A stretch of DNA of 64,000 nt from assembly GCA_014800895.1 (NCBI GenBank), contig JAAVFG010000023.1, forward strand, positions 48,095-112,094, read 5' to 3'. The DNA is from Bacteroidales bacterium (GTDB lineage Bacteria > Bacteroidota > Bacteroidia > Bacteroidales > Muribaculaceae). Positions 10,010 through 19,471 of this stretch are shown one piece after another (the stretch's first letter is position 1; each line of letters begins with the position of its first letter). The position numbers and the translations under genes are program-made. A model generated the notes under the pieces. That model saw nothing but the letters and a program-made list of their open reading frames with translations, was not told the origin of the DNA and ran no database searches.

Positions 10010-10690
10010 TAGGTTCTTCCCCTTTGGTGGGGAGAGCCTATATATCTTTTTAGGCTCCTGCAATGCAAGCCGCGGAGCGGTGAGTCTTTGTTTAACCTTC
10101 GGTAAGGGCACAGCCCGCAGCCGGGGGGATAAGCCTAAGCAAGAGCACTCCGCCGCGGAGCGGTGGGTTCTTGTTACCGCATTAGCTGATGTAATGGAAG
10201 ACCGACCGCGCCGCGGCCGCGGAGACGCACGAGGTTTAGAACCGTGGGCTGCGGCGTTCCGCCTCACCCCCGGTTAAACAAGGACTCGCCGCTCCGCGGC
10301 TACCATCCGGATCCTACTGTCCTCCTGTCTAAAATATATTCTACTGTCCTCCTGTCTAAATTTTCTATAACACAGGTGAGTCTCGGATTCGCACGGATGC
10401 TTCACATATGGGGGATTTTTTCTTTGCATAGGTTTGTGGGATAGTCATTGATTGGATAGGTTGAAGATGTTAAATCCTTAAAAGGATTTCAAATCCCATT
10501 CCACTGTAAAGATCTAAATATCTGTGAAACATCTGCGCTAATCTCTGAAAGATCTGTGATATTATTTTTAATCAATATAATTATATTTAATTTTCTTCGG
10601 GCATCGAGCCCTCGAAATTTAGCGGAAGCCGGGAGGCTCCCGCCCCCAGTCGCCGCCATCTCCCGGCGGTCAGTCTATACGGAAATGAGG
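10010..10690 (-). repeat. Composite GC-rich intergenic repeat element (copy 2)
   Basis: Reverse complement shares several modules with 3298-3800, with modules partly permuted. Confidence 0.75.
10068..10302. repeat. Inverted repeat with about 30-bp arms inside composite element copy 2
   Basis: AGCCGCGGAGCGGTGAGTCTTTGTTTAACC (10068-10097) versus GGTTAAACAAGGACTCGCCGCTCCGCGGCT (10273-10302), near-perfect inverse. Confidence 0.85.
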
Positions 10691-10840
10691 ATAGAGCCGG
10701 GGATACCCCTCTTTGTAGAATCATCTGATGAAAATATAGACCCATTAACTCTATATGAAATAATCATAATAAAGCCATGTAAAGATAATATTAGTAAAAG
10801 TAAAAAATGATACCAATATATTGCCTTAAAAAGGTAGGTG

Positions 10841-10965
10841 TTAAACTTTTTCAGAGGTCGTTAAACTTTTATTTTCAAGAAATTTTGTAACTGATTGATA
10901 CATAGAAAAATAAAAATGTAAAAAGATATAAAATATTAAACTTTATTTTTGGTGATTAAACTTTT
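10841..10965 (+). promoter_or_regulatory. Two pairs of TTAAACTTTT direct repeats, exactly 20 bp apart within each pair
   Basis: Copies start at 10841, 10861, 10936 and 10956. Confidence 0.8.
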
Positions 10966-10979
10966 TCCGTCTAATTTTG
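10948..10979 (+). promoter_or_regulatory. Promoter TTTG-N20-TAATTTTG of the barrel/exporter operon
   Basis: TTTG 10948-10951 and TAATTTTG 10972-10979, upstream of the 11034 ORF. Confidence 0.7.
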
Positions 10980-11033
10980 CACTCAATAATTCCCTGGTAA
11001 AACAGACCATACTGTTGACAAACAATATAACAC

Positions 11034-13412
11034 ATGAATAGAATTGCATTAGTATTTTTTATCCTGTTTCTGAATGTTGCCACGATGGCGAGAGCCGAGT
11101 CGGAGAGTTGCGAAGGTACTCTCACGGGCAGAGTGACAAGTAAAGGTGGCAATCCAATCGAGGGAGCGTATGTTTTTATCTGGGATAATGCGGAGAATCA
11201 ACGTATTCTGACCGGCGAATTTACTGATGCAAACGGATTATTCAATATCTCTCTTCCATGTGGAAAGTATGTTATGGTAATCTCCTGTTTAGGATATGAG
11301 CCTGCGAGATATGATGTCTCGACAGAAGAGGGGAAGAAGTATGAATTAGGAGAGTTGTCACTTTTGGAGAATACTCAGGAATTGCAGACTGTTATGGTGA
11401 AAGGCAGCCGAATGAGGGTCAGGACTCTTCCTGACGGGTTCTCCGTGAATGTAAGTGAGTTGGCTAAGTCCAGTAATAACGCGCTCGACTTGTTAGGCAG
11501 ATTGCCACAGATAAGAGTTAAGGGAAATGACCTGAAAGTAATTGGTAAAGACAATATTATCCTTAGAGTGAATAACGTGACACAGCGCGTCAGCGCCGAG
11601 GAATTGCCCAACGTCTTAAAAGGTTATGATGCATCCTTGATAAAGTCAGTAGATGTGATCACGTCCCCGGCAGTAAAGTATGATGCGGATGGCAGCACTG
11701 CCATGATCATTCTCCATATGGATTCCAAATTCAATAAATATGTGGGCGGAAATATCGGAACGGAATTGATGAAAGGATCCGGGTATAACGGTAGATATGG
11801 AGTCTATGGATCAGTGGTATTCAACAACAATAAGTTATTTGTGGATGTCACACCGTCATATAACCATAATTTTTCACAATTCCATGAAAATACCACTCAT
11901 AAATATAATGATGGAAAGACCTACTCGAGCTATAGCCCTTCAAGAGGATTCAATAACTATGTAGGCGGGTATGCAACTCTACAATACCAGTATGATAAAA
12001 GCGGATATTTAGGGGTGAATTGTAATGTCAGCACCAAATCAACAAATAACAGTTTTATATCAGAGGAGGAATACGAGATTGCCACATTCAATCACAATAA
12101 GTTAGATATTCATACGCCACGTGTAAATGCTTCCATGTACGTGGAGCAGTCCTTGTCCAATTCGATGAGAGGCTGGCTCGAACTGACTTACTACAACTAC
12201 CGGGACAATTCTGATCAGAAATTCGAAGGAAGCTATGATAGGAATAGTAATCCTTTTATGGAATATTCAACTGAACAGAAACTGAGAACTAACGGACTGT
12301 CATTTGCCAATGACTACTCGTTGTCGGTAGGGGAAGAGAGAAATTTCAATGTGGATTTCGGAATCAAGGGATATTACACACGGATGAATAATTCACGCGA
12401 CAATGCATTGATGGAAGAGGGATTTGATTATTGGAGTCAGTTAGACCGTCTGACCTTGGATGAGACAAAGATTAATCCCTATGTGAGTCTTACTTACCGT
12501 CCCAATCCTATACTTTTTTTCCGGCTTGGCGCACAGGTGGCATATACCAATAGAAAGGTATCAAATGAAAATATTGATAGAAAGAGCCTGAACTACACCA
12601 ATTTTCTGCCGGATTTCATCGCATCCTGGTCTCCTCGTTATGATACAAAGCTTTCTCTTATAATTAACTCCGGGTCGGTCGAGCCGAAATTCAATCAGAT
12701 TAATCCCTTTGAATGGAGAGGAAGTCAGTATACGTATTATAGAGGTAATCTGGATTTGAAGAGTGAGAGCCGGTATTTCTATCGTGCCATATATACATAT
12801 CGCGAAAGTCTGTCAGTCACCGCCTATGCAAACCATAAGCGCAATCAGATATCATCAATAAGCCAGCTTATTGACGGGAATCTCTATTATACTACACAAA
12901 ACGCGCAGAACAGCACAGAGTATGGTATCCGTCCGTCATATTATTTTGACAGATTGGATTGGATGGAATTGTCGGTTGAGGCATATTGGGCTTATGGCAT
13001 TTCCAAAGGAATAGTAGAAGGGATAAGGGACCGAAGCACATCCAATTTGTGGGGAGGTAATCTTTATGCGGGTTTCGTGTTCAATAAGTCCCGCACGTTT
13101 ACGGGGTATATAAATATGGATTATACCGGTAGACAGCGTACAACGATTGCCACGATTGACCCCAGATTTGATTTAGGAGCAGGAGTATCATGGGCATTGC
13201 TTGACAGAAAAATGAATATTTCACTCTCCGGACTGAATTTATTCTCCAGCGCCTATAAAGGTAAGAGCTACAGGTCCGGATATACAACCTACTTTAATAA
13301 TAGATATGATGTCCCGACTTTATATCTGTCTATCACTTATAAATTCAATAATGTTAAAGATGTATCTTCTCGCCGTCAGAAGAGTGTAAGAAATGTGGAG
13401 CAAAGAATGTAA
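11034..13412 (+). CDS. Outer membrane beta-barrel protein with CarboxypepD-like domain (PF14905-like)
   Basis: 792 aa; signal peptide, GRVTSKGGNPIEGAYVFI regulatory-like domain, plug-like DLLGRLPQIRVKGNDLKV, C-terminal barrel. Confidence 0.85.
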   Translation: MNRIALVFFILFLNVATMARAESESCEGTLTGRVTSKGGNPIEGAYVFIWDNAENQRILTGEFTDANGLFNISLPCGKYVMVISCLGYEPARYDVSTEEGKKYELGELSLLENTQELQTVMVKGSRMRVRTLPDGFSVNVSELAKSSNNALDLLGRLPQIRVKGNDLKVIGKDNIILRVNNVTQRVSAEELPNVLKGYDASLIKSVDVITSPAVKYDADGSTAMIILHMDSKFNKYVGGNIGTELMKGSGYNGRYGVYGSVVFNNNKLFVDVTPSYNHNFSQFHENTTHKYNDGKTYSSYSPSRGFNNYVGGYATLQYQYDKSGYLGVNCNVSTKSTNNSFISEEEYEIATFNHNKLDIHTPRVNASMYVEQSLSNSMRGWLELTYYNYRDNSDQKFEGSYDRNSNPFMEYSTEQKLRTNGLSFANDYSLSVGEERNFNVDFGIKGYYTRMNNSRDNALMEEGFDYWSQLDRLTLDETKINPYVSLTYRPNPILFFRLGAQVAYTNRKVSNENIDRKSLNYTNFLPDFIASWSPRYDTKLSLIINSGSVEPKFNQINPFEWRGSQYTYYRGNLDLKSESRYFYRAIYTYRESLSVTAYANHKRNQISSISQLIDGNLYYTTQNAQNSTEYGIRPSYYFDRLDWMELSVEAYWAYGISKGIVEGIRDRSTSNLWGGNLYAGFVFNKSRTFTGYINMDYTGRQRTTIATIDPRFDLGAGVSWALLDRKMNISLSGLNLFSSAYKGKSYRSGYTTYFNNRYDVPTLYLSITYKFNNVKDVSSRRQKSVRNVEQRM

Positions 13413-13462
13413 CGCTTCATTATTCCCACGATAAGAAGGATAAGGTCATTAAATAATCGGTT

Positions 13463-15826
13463 ATGAGAAAATCATGTGTTTTCCTGTTTGTGGTTCTCAG
13501 CATATTGGAAATATATGCTGAGAGCGTGACATTAAAGGTAGTGGAGAAAGAGAGTGGGGAAGTCATCCCCTTTGCTGCGGTAACAGCGGAGTATAAGGAC
13601 AGTATTGTCAGCGGAATGACAGATGAAGCGGGAATATACAGCTTCACTCCACTCTCTTTACCAGTAAATATAAAGGTCAACTCTTTCGGGATGAATAGTT
13701 GGAGCGGCAGGATTAATGCCGTTAATGATACGGTCTTTATCGTAGGGATGGAGAGTGCCGGCACGAGACTGCAGGAGCTGACTGTAACCGGGCGTCTGAC
13801 GCGCCAGACCGATTCGGGAATCTCATATAATATGTCAGCCAATAAGCGTGCGCAACAGGAAAACAGCCTTCAGGCGTTATCCTATGTGCCGTTGGTAAAT
13901 GTCACTCCGGAGGGTATGATAAGTGTACAGGGTTCTCCGAGCTATAGTCTATATCTGAACGGCAGACCTTACGATATGGCACAGACCTCGCCGAAAGTCT
14001 TTCTCGAATCTCTTCCGGCATCGGATATAATGAGAGTGGAGGTGATCACGCGTCCGGATAATAGGTATGGAGCCGACAACCGTTATATCCTTAATATTGT
14101 CCTGAAGCAACCTATGCTGGATGGCTATGTTGTCAATCTGGGAGGAGGCGGTTCTACGCAGCCTACTGCCGACGGCTCTTTTATGGGAATGATCAGAAGA
14201 AACAGAGTCAATGCCGCAATCAGTTATAAATACGGATTCAACGGTCAGCACGACCAGCCATCGGATATCACCTATACGGAACGTGATGCGCAGAATGATG
14301 TGAGTCATATCTGGAAGAATGATCTTAAGGGAAACGGATCATGGCATACACATACAATACGCGCGATGATGAAATGGGAAATTGACAGTGTGAATTCTAT
14401 CTATGGAGATGCACATGGGGAAATCTTACGTAATAATTTTACAACGCATGCAATAGAATCCGAGATTTTTCCCGAATTGACCGAACCGCTTATCAGATAT
14501 ACTGATCGCTCTCATTATACATCCGGGGCAGCCGAAGCAAATATCATTTACCGTAATTATTTCAGGGATGCAAAGACTACGGAAAGATTCACTCTCGGTT
14601 ACCGCTATACATATAATCCGGACAAACGGGACATATTGCAAAATATAGAATATGGTAATCCCCAAGCCGGTACGAACCGCCAGCGCACGAGCGGAGGACT
14701 GAATGCACACAGCGGTGTTGTTTCCTATCTTTTACGTCCCGCTGCATATCAAACGGTACGTTTCACGCTGACCGAGAATTATCGTGCAGGCCATACAGAG
14801 TCATTTTATAGTGATGATGGTTCAGAAGAACGGAGTGGTCTTAGCATGCGTTACCGCAATAATATCGTCGGACTGAAAGCCGCCTATTCGGGCTGGGTAA
14901 AGCGAGTGTATTGTCAGATAAGTCTGCAGGGAGACTATGATTATATCTCGATGAAATTACCGTCGGCAGAGGGTCTCGACTATATCCGCAGACGCTTCTA
15001 TTTATTGCCTTCCGCTACTTTCTTCTGGTATCCGCAACAGGAAAATGTGGTGATGCTAAGCTATGCCGCTACGCTGACGCGCCCCGGTATTGAAATGTTG
15101 AATCCATTTGAAAGCAGCTCCAACCAACATTCGGCAAGTAAGGGAAACCCGAATCTGAAAGCTCAGTATAATCATGACGTTAACCTTATGTGGTATTGGA
15201 CTCAAGTGAATAATCTTGTATTGGTAGCAGGGCTACAGTATGGATTTATGGATAATCTCATACTGGAGGACTACAGCGTTGAGGCAGAAAAGATGATATA
15301 TTCCTATTCCAATTTCGGAAAGGCTCATCAGATAGAGGGAAGTTTCGACATAAGGTATAATCCGAAGAATTGGCTTTCTTTCTCCATAAACGGCGGTGTC
15401 GGAAAACGATGGCTCAGCAGTGATCACCCTATGCTCCGACAGGATAATATTTTTTACAGGATAACACCCAGGATTGATTTTTATTTACCGAATCATTTCA
15501 GGGTGGGCGGTCATTATGGACTGTACAAGAATCTGCCTGATCCATGGAGTAGCCGATCTTCATTGAGTCTTTATTCATTCTATGTAAGTAAGAGTTTCGT
15601 GAGAGGGCGTTTGAATGTTACATTGACTGCAAATTCTCCTTTCACCAGGTATAATCTGAATCATGTCCATACCTCATTGCCCACAATGGAGAGAGAGCAG
15701 AATAATTATATTACCGCTCGCTCATTCGGAGTGAATATTTCATATTCCTTCGGAGGAGGAAAGCGTGTGAATGTGGAAAGAGACCGTTCTCTTGAGACAA
15801 AAGACATTTCCACGGGCGTGAGGTAA
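13463..15826 (+). CDS. Outer membrane beta-barrel protein (PF14905-like)
   Basis: 787 aa; signal peptide, QALSYVPLVNVTPEGMISVQGSPSYSLYLNGRPY plug, TRPGIEMLNPFESSSNQHSASKGNPNLKAQYNHDVNLMW barrel motif. Confidence 0.85.
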   Translation: MRKSCVFLFVVLSILEIYAESVTLKVVEKESGEVIPFAAVTAEYKDSIVSGMTDEAGIYSFTPLSLPVNIKVNSFGMNSWSGRINAVNDTVFIVGMESAGTRLQELTVTGRLTRQTDSGISYNMSANKRAQQENSLQALSYVPLVNVTPEGMISVQGSPSYSLYLNGRPYDMAQTSPKVFLESLPASDIMRVEVITRPDNRYGADNRYILNIVLKQPMLDGYVVNLGGGGSTQPTADGSFMGMIRRNRVNAAISYKYGFNGQHDQPSDITYTERDAQNDVSHIWKNDLKGNGSWHTHTIRAMMKWEIDSVNSIYGDAHGEILRNNFTTHAIESEIFPELTEPLIRYTDRSHYTSGAAEANIIYRNYFRDAKTTERFTLGYRYTYNPDKRDILQNIEYGNPQAGTNRQRTSGGLNAHSGVVSYLLRPAAYQTVRFTLTENYRAGHTESFYSDDGSEERSGLSMRYRNNIVGLKAAYSGWVKRVYCQISLQGDYDYISMKLPSAEGLDYIRRRFYLLPSATFFWYPQQENVVMLSYAATLTRPGIEMLNPFESSSNQHSASKGNPNLKAQYNHDVNLMWYWTQVNNLVLVAGLQYGFMDNLILEDYSVEAEKMIYSYSNFGKAHQIEGSFDIRYNPKNWLSFSINGGVGKRWLSSDHPMLRQDNIFYRITPRIDFYLPNHFRVGGHYGLYKNLPDPWSSRSSLSLYSFYVSKSFVRGRLNVTLTANSPFTRYNLNHVHTSLPTMEREQNNYITARSFGVNISYSFGGGKRVNVERDRSLETKDISTGVR

Positions 15827-15979
15827 AAGTGTGAAAATAATTTACTCGCCCTTTCTATGTAAGAATCTATATAGAAAACTAAATAAATATGAGGGAAGAA
15901 ATCTCGAAACATGCCACCTGCTTAAAGATGGCATGGAAGATATGTTATATTGTCATTTTTTAACTAAAAACTTAGAGAA

Positions 15980-16420
15980 ATGAGGAGAATTTTATTTTTT
16001 CTTGTAGTTGTGTGTAGTGGTCTGCTTCCATTTATATCACTGGATGCAGAGACAGTACAGCCCAAGACACCAAAGGAGAAATGGTATCGTGTCCGTACGG
16101 ATGTTATAGATTCCGTGACCTTAAAGCCGGTGGCTGTGAAGTATCGACTGATATCAGAAAAGGATTCAACAGAGATACTGACCGGAGAGTCTGAATATGA
16201 ACGTTGGCTCTCTTATGACGGTGAGCATGAGGTTGAAAAAATAAATCTGATTCTTCCGGATTACGATGAACGATACTTGCTTGAGGTAAAAGGAAAGAAC
16301 TATGTGCCAAAGATTATTCCTTTGGACTTCACGCATCTTAATTTTGACGAGATTCCATTGGATAAAAGATGGAGTAGAATAGATGATGTATTATTAACCA
16401 AGCAATCAAAAAAGAAATGA
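15980..16420 (+). CDS. Secreted 146-aa protein resembling the isolated N-terminal domain of the neighbouring barrel
   Basis: Signal peptide; YLLEVKGKNYVPKIIPLDFTHLNFDEIPLD resembles YIIEIFKEGYTPHYINLGTDRLKNVSLNLG of the 16587 ORF. Confidence 0.6.
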   Translation: MRRILFFLVVVCSGLLPFISLDAETVQPKTPKEKWYRVRTDVIDSVTLKPVAVKYRLISEKDSTEILTGESEYERWLSYDGEHEVEKINLILPDYDERYLLEVKGKNYVPKIIPLDFTHLNFDEIPLDKRWSRIDDVLLTKQSKKK

Positions 16421-16518
16421 AGATTCAGTTGATTGAAAAACCTCAGGCGGGTATTTTATCCTCCGAGGAGACCGCGGCTATCTTTGGCGCCCGGTCATTC
16501 TTTCCACTAATCCAATAA
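16417..16518 (+). CDS. Candidate double-glycine-leader precursor peptide (33 aa)
   Basis: MKIQLIEKPQAGILSSEETAAIFGARSFFPLIQ; LSSEETAAIFGA fits LSxxExxxIxG(G/A). ATGA overlap with the upstream stop. C39-peptidase exporter in the same gene cluster. Below the ORF-track length cutoff. Confidence 0.6.
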   Translation: MKIQLIEKPQAGILSSEETAAIFGARSFFPLIQ

Positions 16519-16529
16519 TGATATTCACG

Positions 16530-16556
16530 GGAGCTTCGGCTGTAAGCCGAGGCTCC
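16530..16556 (+). terminator. Hairpin after the small peptide ORF (partial terminator/attenuator)
   Basis: GGAGCTTCGGCT-GTA-AGCCGAGGCTCC (12-bp stem with one G-U), followed by TCAATAGCATTTTTATAA. Confidence 0.6.
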
Positions 16557-16586
16557 TCAATAGCATTTTTATAATTAATCTAACAG

Positions 16587-19418
16587 ATGCGATTAAATTC
16601 CCTGACTTTATTTATCCTGTTTATATCAATCCTTATGACGCCCTGTCATGTTAACGCTAAGGAAGTTTATATCACCGGTCAGGTATTTGACCAACGCAGT
16701 AAAGGGAAGCTTCCGGGAGCAGAAGTTAAACTGCGGAATATGAATGATAGCTCCATAGTGGCATCTACAAAGGCTGAGGGATTGATAATCAATACCGGCG
16801 ACACGACCGTTACATCTACATTTAGATTATATACGCCTGATAATAAGACCGAGTACATTATTGAGATTTTCAAGGAAGGGTACACTCCACACTATATTAA
16901 TCTGGGCACTGATCGTCTTAAGAATGTAAGCCTGAATTTAGGAAATCTTTATCTGCGCCCTGAGGTCAATACCTTGTCGGAATTAACCGTGACCGCATCC
17001 AAGGTAAAATTTTACAATAAAGGGGATACGATAGTCTATAATGCAGATGCCTTCATCTTGCCGGACGGAAGTATGCTGGATGCATTAATCCGCCAGTTGC
17101 CCGGAGTGGAGCTCCGTAGCAACGGGCAGATATATGTGAATGGGAAATTTGTGGATAATCTTGTACTCAATGGCAAAGATTTCTTCAAGGGAGATAAAAA
17201 TGTGATGCTTGAGAATCTCGGCGCCTATACGGTAAAAAATATCAAGGTATATGAGGAGTTGACAGGGGTCGATAAGTTGATAGGAGTTTCCACAACAGGC
17301 AAGAAGAACTTAGTCATGGATGTAAGGCTTAAGAAGGATTACATGGATTCATGGCTTGGAAATTTTATGGCAGGATATGGAAGCTCGAAGAGATATACGG
17401 GCAGATTGTTTCTTTCGCGTCTGACCCCGAGAAGCCGTGTCTCTCTGTTTGGAAATTTCAACAATATAAATGAGACCCGAAAACCGGGAGAGAGGGATCC
17501 GGAGTGGAATCCTTCGAAAATAGAGACCGGTATCAGGGAAACGCTGGCAGGAGGTATAGATTATTTTTATGACTTCCCGGATAATAGGTGGAAAGTGTCC
17601 GGCAACGCTATGGTGAAGCATGTAGATCTTAAGGATGGCACATCAACTGCCAATACCATTTTCCTTGAGCCACGATTCAATTACGACTATTCGCACACAG
17701 ATATCCATAACCGGGATCTGGATGTCACCACAGAGCATAAGGTCAAACTGGAGACTGAGAAATTAATGTGGTCGTTGACTCCAACATTCACATATCAGCA
17801 CCGTAGAGGGAAAGTGAATAATACAGAGGCATTATTCTCAGAAGAACAGTCGGATTGGAGCAAGGATTTCATAAGAAATATTTATGCGGGAGGTGATAGT
17901 GTCCGAAATATGATAAATAGAAAGATTTCTGATGAGGAGAATCATTCCAATAAGATAGAGTATGACCTTTCATCAAGCATGGTATGGAAAATACCCAATA
18001 CGCTTAATGTCCTTATCGTGCAAGGGGGTATAAACGGAAGATATCAGAAAGAGGAGAATAATGAATATTATTTGCTTGACTTTCCTAATCAGCCGGAGAT
18101 GAACAGTGCACTGTTAAGAAACTTTAATTACGAGCCGAATAAGAATTAAGCTTATAATTTAGGGGTGGGCTATTCGCATAGGTTGCGACGAGGTATATAT
18201 TTGCGCTTTACATATGATTTCAAGAACAACATAAAGCATATGGGGCGGACGATATATGATTATGAAGATGCGGATGACGGAAAATTTAAAGCTCCCTCTT
18301 ATCATGAGCAATCAGATGGAAGAGAAGATGTCAACAATAGCTATCGTTATAGGCTAACGAATATGATACATTCACTGTCGCCGGGATTAAATATTTCGCT
18401 TGGAAACTTATGGGTACAGTTGTCATGGCCTTTCATAATAGCCACAGATAATCTGCATTATTGGAGAGGTGATTATTATAAGTCGATACGCAGGACGAAT
18501 TTGTTATTTGAGCAGAGTAATAATTCATTCGTGCAGTATCAGTATAAGGGGAATACATGGTTTGCTACCGCGACGTATACTACCAAAGCTCCCGATCTCC
18601 TGGATGTGATTGATGTGACAGATACATCTAATCCTCTTGTGATAGAGAAAGGCAATCCGGATCTTAAGAAGAGCGGTCTGCTCAAAGTGAGTGCTTCCTA
18701 TAGCTTCTCTAAACCTCGAGACAGATTTAGTGTCGACCTGTTATTTGATTACAACGCTGTACATAATGCTTTGGCTAAAGGGGCTGTCTATGACGAGGCT
18801 ACCGGCGTGAAGACTGTCAGCACATATAATGTAAATGGTAACAGGTCAATGGTATTGCGTAATTACCTTAACTATGAATTCGGACCTATGAAAATGTTTT
18901 CTATCAGGCATCTCTTATCCGCTACTTATCGCAAGAGCGTTGATGTGATTGGCATAACCAACAGTATAGGTCTGAACACGGTATATAGTCATGGTATCGG
19001 AGAGGATTTATCTTTTGGTGTCACACATTCCGGACAGAAAATCTCCCTGACAGGAAACATAGACTATTCCCGCTATTCGGGAGATGCGCGCTTCAATCCC
19101 CTTGAGTTTCATTATGGAGTGCTGGGAGTGTTCAAGCTTCCGTTCGGATTGGGGATAAATACAGATTTCACCATCTATAGCAGGAGACATTATCAGGATA
19201 AAGCATTGAATACGAATAATTATATCTGGAATATGCGTCTGACTTACGGATTCCTGAAGGGAAGTCTTCTCTTGACGGTCGACGGCTTTGATATATTGCA
19301 TGATTTGAGCAATGTTTTCTATACAGTTAATGCTCAGGCACGAACTGAGACTTATCGTACTGTACTCCCACGCTATATTATGGTTGGACTGCAGTGGAAA
19401 TTCAATACAAAGAAGTGA
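16587..19418 (+). pseudogene. Outer membrane beta-barrel protein interrupted by an in-frame TAA (or split gene)
   Basis: The 520-aa ORF (16587-18149) and 417-aa ORF (18165-19418) are in the same frame, separated by TAA at 18147-18149 and AYNLG. The second half starts at a GTG and completes the barrel. Confidence 0.8.
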
Positions 19419-19471
19419 GATAAAATTCAGATACAATGACTAACTTTGTAGGGAAATAATGAATTAAAGAG

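Noticed and set aside
9968-10277. Overlapping 92- and 99-aa ORFs on opposite strands
   Set aside because: Repeat-derived low-complexity translations in the inverted-repeat element; no signal peptide or family resemblance.
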